Shown here: piece by piece, positions 61,583-64,000 of the stretch
Numbering within the stretch: the stretch's first letter is position 1
How the letters are laid out: each line of letters opens with the position of its first letter
Assembly: GCF_007829885.1 (NCBI RefSeq)
Contig: NZ_VIWW01000001.1
Location: 930,001-994,000 of the forward strand
Reading direction: 5' to 3'
From: Streptomyces brevispora
GTDB taxonomy: Bacteria > Actinomycetota > Actinomycetes > Streptomycetales > Streptomycetaceae
Length of the DNA stretch: 64,000 nt
Program-made: the position numbers and the translations under genes
Notes under the pieces: model-generated
The model's input: the letters and a program-made list of their open reading frames with translations, nothing else
Databases searched by the model: none
What the model was told of the DNA's origin: nothing

Positions 61583-63571
61583 TCACTCGCCGGGTTTGAA
61601 GGACACCGGCAGCCTGGCCGGCTCGCTGCCGGACGGCGCGGTCTGAAGCGTCTTCAGTGCGAATTCCATGACCTGCTTGTAGATGGGTCCGCAGATCTGG
61701 CCGCCGAAATAGCCGCCCCTGGTGGGGTTCTGGATCGCACAGTAGACGGTGATCTGGGGGTTGTCGGCGGGGGCGAAGCCTGCGAAGGACGCGGTGTAGC
61801 CGTGGTAGCCGCCGCGTACCGGATCGACCCGGTTGGCCGTACCGGTCTTGCCCGCGACCCGGTAGCCGGGGATCTTGGCCTTCGTTCCGGTGCCCTCCTC
61901 GTCACCGACCACCGACTCCAGCATGCTCGCGAGTGTCCTGGCTGTCTTCTCGCTGACCACCCGGGACTGCTCGGGTGCGTCCACGGCGGTGAAGCGGCCG
62001 TCGGCTCCCCTGGTGCCGCGGACGAGGGTCGGTTCGATCCGGACGCCGCCGTTGGCGATCGTGGAGTAGATCGAGGCGGCCTGCACGGCGTTGAGCGAGA
62101 GCCCCTGGCCGAACGGGATCGTGTACTGCTGCGAGGTCGACCAGTCCTGCGGCTTGGCGAGGATGCCGGGGGTCTCACCCGGGTAGCCGAGTCCGGTCGG
62201 TGAGCCGATGCCGAACTTGCGCAGGTAGGAGTAGAGGGTCTTGTTGGCCTGGGCCTGGGTCTTCCCGAGCTGCCCGGTGGCCAGGATGGTGCCGATGTTG
62301 CTGGACTTGGCGAGTACGCCGTTGAGCGTCAGGTACCAGGTGGGGTGGTCGATGTCGTCCTTGAAGAGCCGGTCGCCGCGGTGCAGCCGGTTGGGGACTG
62401 TGACGTGGGTGCCGGGGGTGGCGACGCCCTCCTCCAGCACTGCGGCCATGGACATGACCTTGCTGGTGGAGCCGGGCTCGTACGCGTCCTGGAGCGCGGC
62501 GTTGCCCAGCGACGCGGCGTCGGCCTGCGAGAGGTCGTTGGGGTCGAAGCCGGGGGCGTTGGCCATGGCGAGCACCTCGCCGGTCCGGGTGTTCTGCACG
62601 ATCACGTAGCCGCGGTCGGCCTTGGACTTCTTCACCTGGTCGGAGATGGCCTTCTGGGCCGCCCACTGGATGTCGCGGTCGATGGTCAGTTCGATGTCGG
62701 AGCCCGCGACGGCCGGGACCTCCTTGGTGCCTGCCGTGGGCACCCGGCGGCCGCCGGACTGGGCGTACTTGATCGTGCCGTCCTCGCCCGCGAGCTCCTT
62801 GTCCAGCTGCGATTCCAGGCCGCCCGCGCCCTTGCCCTCGGCGTTGACGTAACCCAGTATCCCGGCGGCGAGCCCGCCGTTGGGATAGACCCGCTTGGTG
62901 GTCGACTCCTGGAAGACACCGGCCAGCACATTGGCTCCGGGGCCGCCGGCCGCCTTGTCCTTGCGGGCCTTCTCGGCGAAGACCGACTTGAGGTCCTTGA
63001 TCTGCTTCCAGACCTGCGGGGTCTGCCGGCGGGCCAGCACCGCGTACCGGCTCTTGGGCTTCGCCAGCTTCTTCGTCAACTCGGCGGCGTCGGTGCCGAG
63101 GATGGGCGCGAGCAGGGCAGCCGCCTGCTGGGGGGCGTCCGGGGCCTTGCTGTCGGCCGGTGTGAACATCTTGGGGTCGGCGGTGATGTCGTACGCGTCG
63201 ACGCTGGTGGCCAGCGCGATGCCGCTGCGGTCGGTGATCTCGCCGCGCTCGGCGGCGACGGTGTAGCTGAGGTAGCGGTTCATGTCGGCCTTGGCGGCGT
63301 ACGCGCTGGCATCGACGGCCTGGACCTGGAGGAGCCTGACGACGAACGCGATCATGACGAGGGTCAGGGCGAGGCTGACCATCCGCAGCCGCGGGCGCGG
63401 GCTGCCGAGCCGCAGCGGACGGCCGGAGCGGCTGCGTGGCGCCCGCCCGCGCGGAGCGGCGGACGAGGACCGCCGTCGTGCGTCGGGGCGGGGACGGCCG
63501 GAGCGGGCCGCCGCGTTACGGGGGCGTGCCGGGCCGGGGACCCGGCGGCGCGGTGGTTCCTTGGAGGGCAC
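61583..63571 (-). CDS. ftsI: Septal transpeptidase FtsI (class B penicillin-binding protein)
   Basis: FtsI cross-links peptidoglycan in the division septum. The 662-residue protein has a very basic cytoplasmic tail (about 1-60) and one membrane segment (RMVSLALTLVMIAFVVRLLQ). The dimer domain contains RGEITDRSGIALATS. The transpeptidase sites are YEPGSTSKVMSM near residue 367, SSNIG near 422 and KTGTANRV near 574. The active-site trio is complete. GTG at 63571 follows the FtsL-like gene by 4 nt. It is the first whole gene of the wall cluster here. Confidence 0.96.
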   Translation of the reverse strand: MPSKEPPRRRVPGPARPRNAAARSGRPRPDARRRSSSAAPRGRAPRSRSGRPLRLGSPRPRLRMVSLALTLVMIAFVVRLLQVQAVDASAYAAKADMNRYLSYTVAAERGEITDRSGIALATSVDAYDITADPKMFTPADSKAPDAPQQAAALLAPILGTDAAELTKKLAKPKSRYAVLARRQTPQVWKQIKDLKSVFAEKARKDKAAGGPGANVLAGVFQESTTKRVYPNGGLAAGILGYVNAEGKGAGGLESQLDKELAGEDGTIKYAQSGGRRVPTAGTKEVPAVAGSDIELTIDRDIQWAAQKAISDQVKKSKADRGYVIVQNTRTGEVLAMANAPGFDPNDLSQADAASLGNAALQDAYEPGSTSKVMSMAAVLEEGVATPGTHVTVPNRLHRGDRLFKDDIDHPTWYLTLNGVLAKSSNIGTILATGQLGKTQAQANKTLYSYLRKFGIGSPTGLGYPGETPGILAKPQDWSTSQQYTIPFGQGLSLNAVQAASIYSTIANGGVRIEPTLVRGTRGADGRFTAVDAPEQSRVVSEKTARTLASMLESVVGDEEGTGTKAKIPGYRVAGKTGTANRVDPVRGGYHGYTASFAGFAPADNPQITVYCAIQNPTRGGYFGGQICGPIYKQVMEFALKTLQTAPSGSEPARLPVSFKPGE

Positions 63572-63575
63572 TGCG

Positions 63576-64000
63576 TCACCTGCCGGGGCTCGTGGAGGGC
63601 TGGTCTGCCGGGGTACGGGGGCTCGCCGAGCCGCCCGGCCCGGCCGCGGGGGTGCCGGACCCTGCCGCGGGCGTACTCGGCCCGGCCGCGGGGGCGCCGG
63701 CCGCGCTGCCCGCAGGGGTGGGGCCGGGCGGACCGGAGGCGGGTGCCGGGCTCGCGGCGGGCTGCGGCGGTGCGGCGGGCTGCGGCGGCGGCACGGTGGT
63801 CTTCTGCGGCGACGCGGTGGCCGGCTCGGCTGCGGCGGCCGAGGGCACGCCCCGGACCGTGCCGTCGGGGCCCAGGAAGACGGGGCTGCCGCCGGGGACC
63901 ATGCCCAGTTCCCGGGCCCGCCGGGCCAGGGCGTCGGGCTCGGCGGAACTGTCGACGTCGTGCTGGAGCGCCTGTTGCTCGTCGGTGAGGTCGGTGGTCC
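63576..64000 (-). CDS. ftsL: FtsL-like septum formation initiator, N-terminus beyond window
   Basis: Only the C-terminal 140 or so residues are visible, and the gene runs off the right edge. The visible part begins TTDLTDEQQALQHDVDSSAE and ARRARELGMVPGGSPVFLG, a coiled-coil end typical of FtsL/septum-initiator proteins. A long Pro/Ala/Ser/Gly-rich tail of about 80 residues follows. The membrane segment must lie outside the window. It sits directly in front of ftsI, the usual place of FtsL. Confidence 0.8.
   Translation of the reverse strand, partial: TTDLTDEQQALQHDVDSSAEPDALARRARELGMVPGGSPVFLGPDGTVRGVPSAAAAEPATASPQKTTVPPPQPAAPPQPAASPAPASGPPGPTPAGSAAGAPAAGPSTPAAGSGTPAAGPGGSASPRTPADQPSTSPGR

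Noticed and set aside
1..64000. CRISPR arrays, insertion sequences, prophage or tRNA/rRNA genes
   Set aside because: No regular spaced repeats, transposase motifs, phage genes or cloverleaf sequences were recognised; gene order is core-like.

Overview
The window is a high-GC stretch of an actinomycete chromosome, almost certainly a Streptomyces core region. Grounds for this are GC-rich third codon positions, many GTG starts overlapping upstream stops (GTGA/ATGA), a bifunctional PriA in place of HisA plus TrpF, the trp-operon small protein TrpM, actinobacterial families (HGxxPAAW, TIGR02234, TIGR03085, DUF2752), a SepF/YlmG/DivIVA division cluster and only one rare TTA codon seen. From memory, the order lgt-dsbA-trpABMC ... 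trpE-hisI ... hisFHBCD ... dnaE ... lspA-dksA-ileS-divIVA-ftsZ-mur matches the S. coelicolor core chromosome.

Layout. 1-1893: the end of a class III CoA-transferase gene coupled to a CitE-like lyase gene (+). 2057-11168: a leftward block with lgt, a DsbA-like thiol protein, trpA, trpB, trpM, trpC, three small membrane-protein genes, trpE and hisI. 11253-13765: a TIGR03085 gene (+), then an MFS exporter gene with a TTA codon behind an ArsR-like regulator gene (-). 13900-19734: a tightly overlapping histidine operon read as hisD-hisC-hisB-orf55-hisH-priA-ridA-hisF. 19881-24040: a beta-helix membrane protein, a helical-repeat protein, a LON-domain protein and a YbaK-like deacylase (+). 24197-28423: a membrane protein, an ABC exporter pair and a NYN-domain protein (-). 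28711-36433: a 59-aa basic protein, dnaE (-), a DUF2252 protein, a secreted four-cysteine protein, a membrane protein and a second DsbA-like protein. 36491-43305: an alpha/beta hydrolase, MscS channel, CPA1 antiporter, GNAT enzyme, Rlu-type pseudouridine synthase, lspA and a DksA/TraR-type protein. 43592-46998: a T-box leader and ileS (+). 47183-64000: the division and cell-wall cluster, read leftward from ftsL (cut by the window edge) through ftsI-murE-murF-mraY-murD-ftsW-murG-ftsQ-ftsZ-pgeF-yggS-sepF-ylmG to divIVA.

How it works together. TrpE, TrpC, TrpB and TrpA make tryptophan. The missing TrpF step is probably supplied by PriA inside the his operon, which ties the two pathways. The mur/fts genes make lipid II precursors and the division septum, with SepF and DivIVA as FtsZ partner and polar-growth scaffold. 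IleS expression appears to be controlled by charged/uncharged tRNA-Ile through a T-box that masks or frees the ribosome-binding site.

No mobile element, CRISPR array, rRNA or tRNA gene was seen. No clearly novel multi-gene system stands out. The best leads are the TTA-containing regulator/exporter unit with a twin palindromic operator, the membrane proteins embedded in the trp and his operons, a DksA-type protein lacking its fourth zinc cysteine, two genes with 15-bp repeats at a protein end, and a strong inverted repeat in front of the NYN gene.
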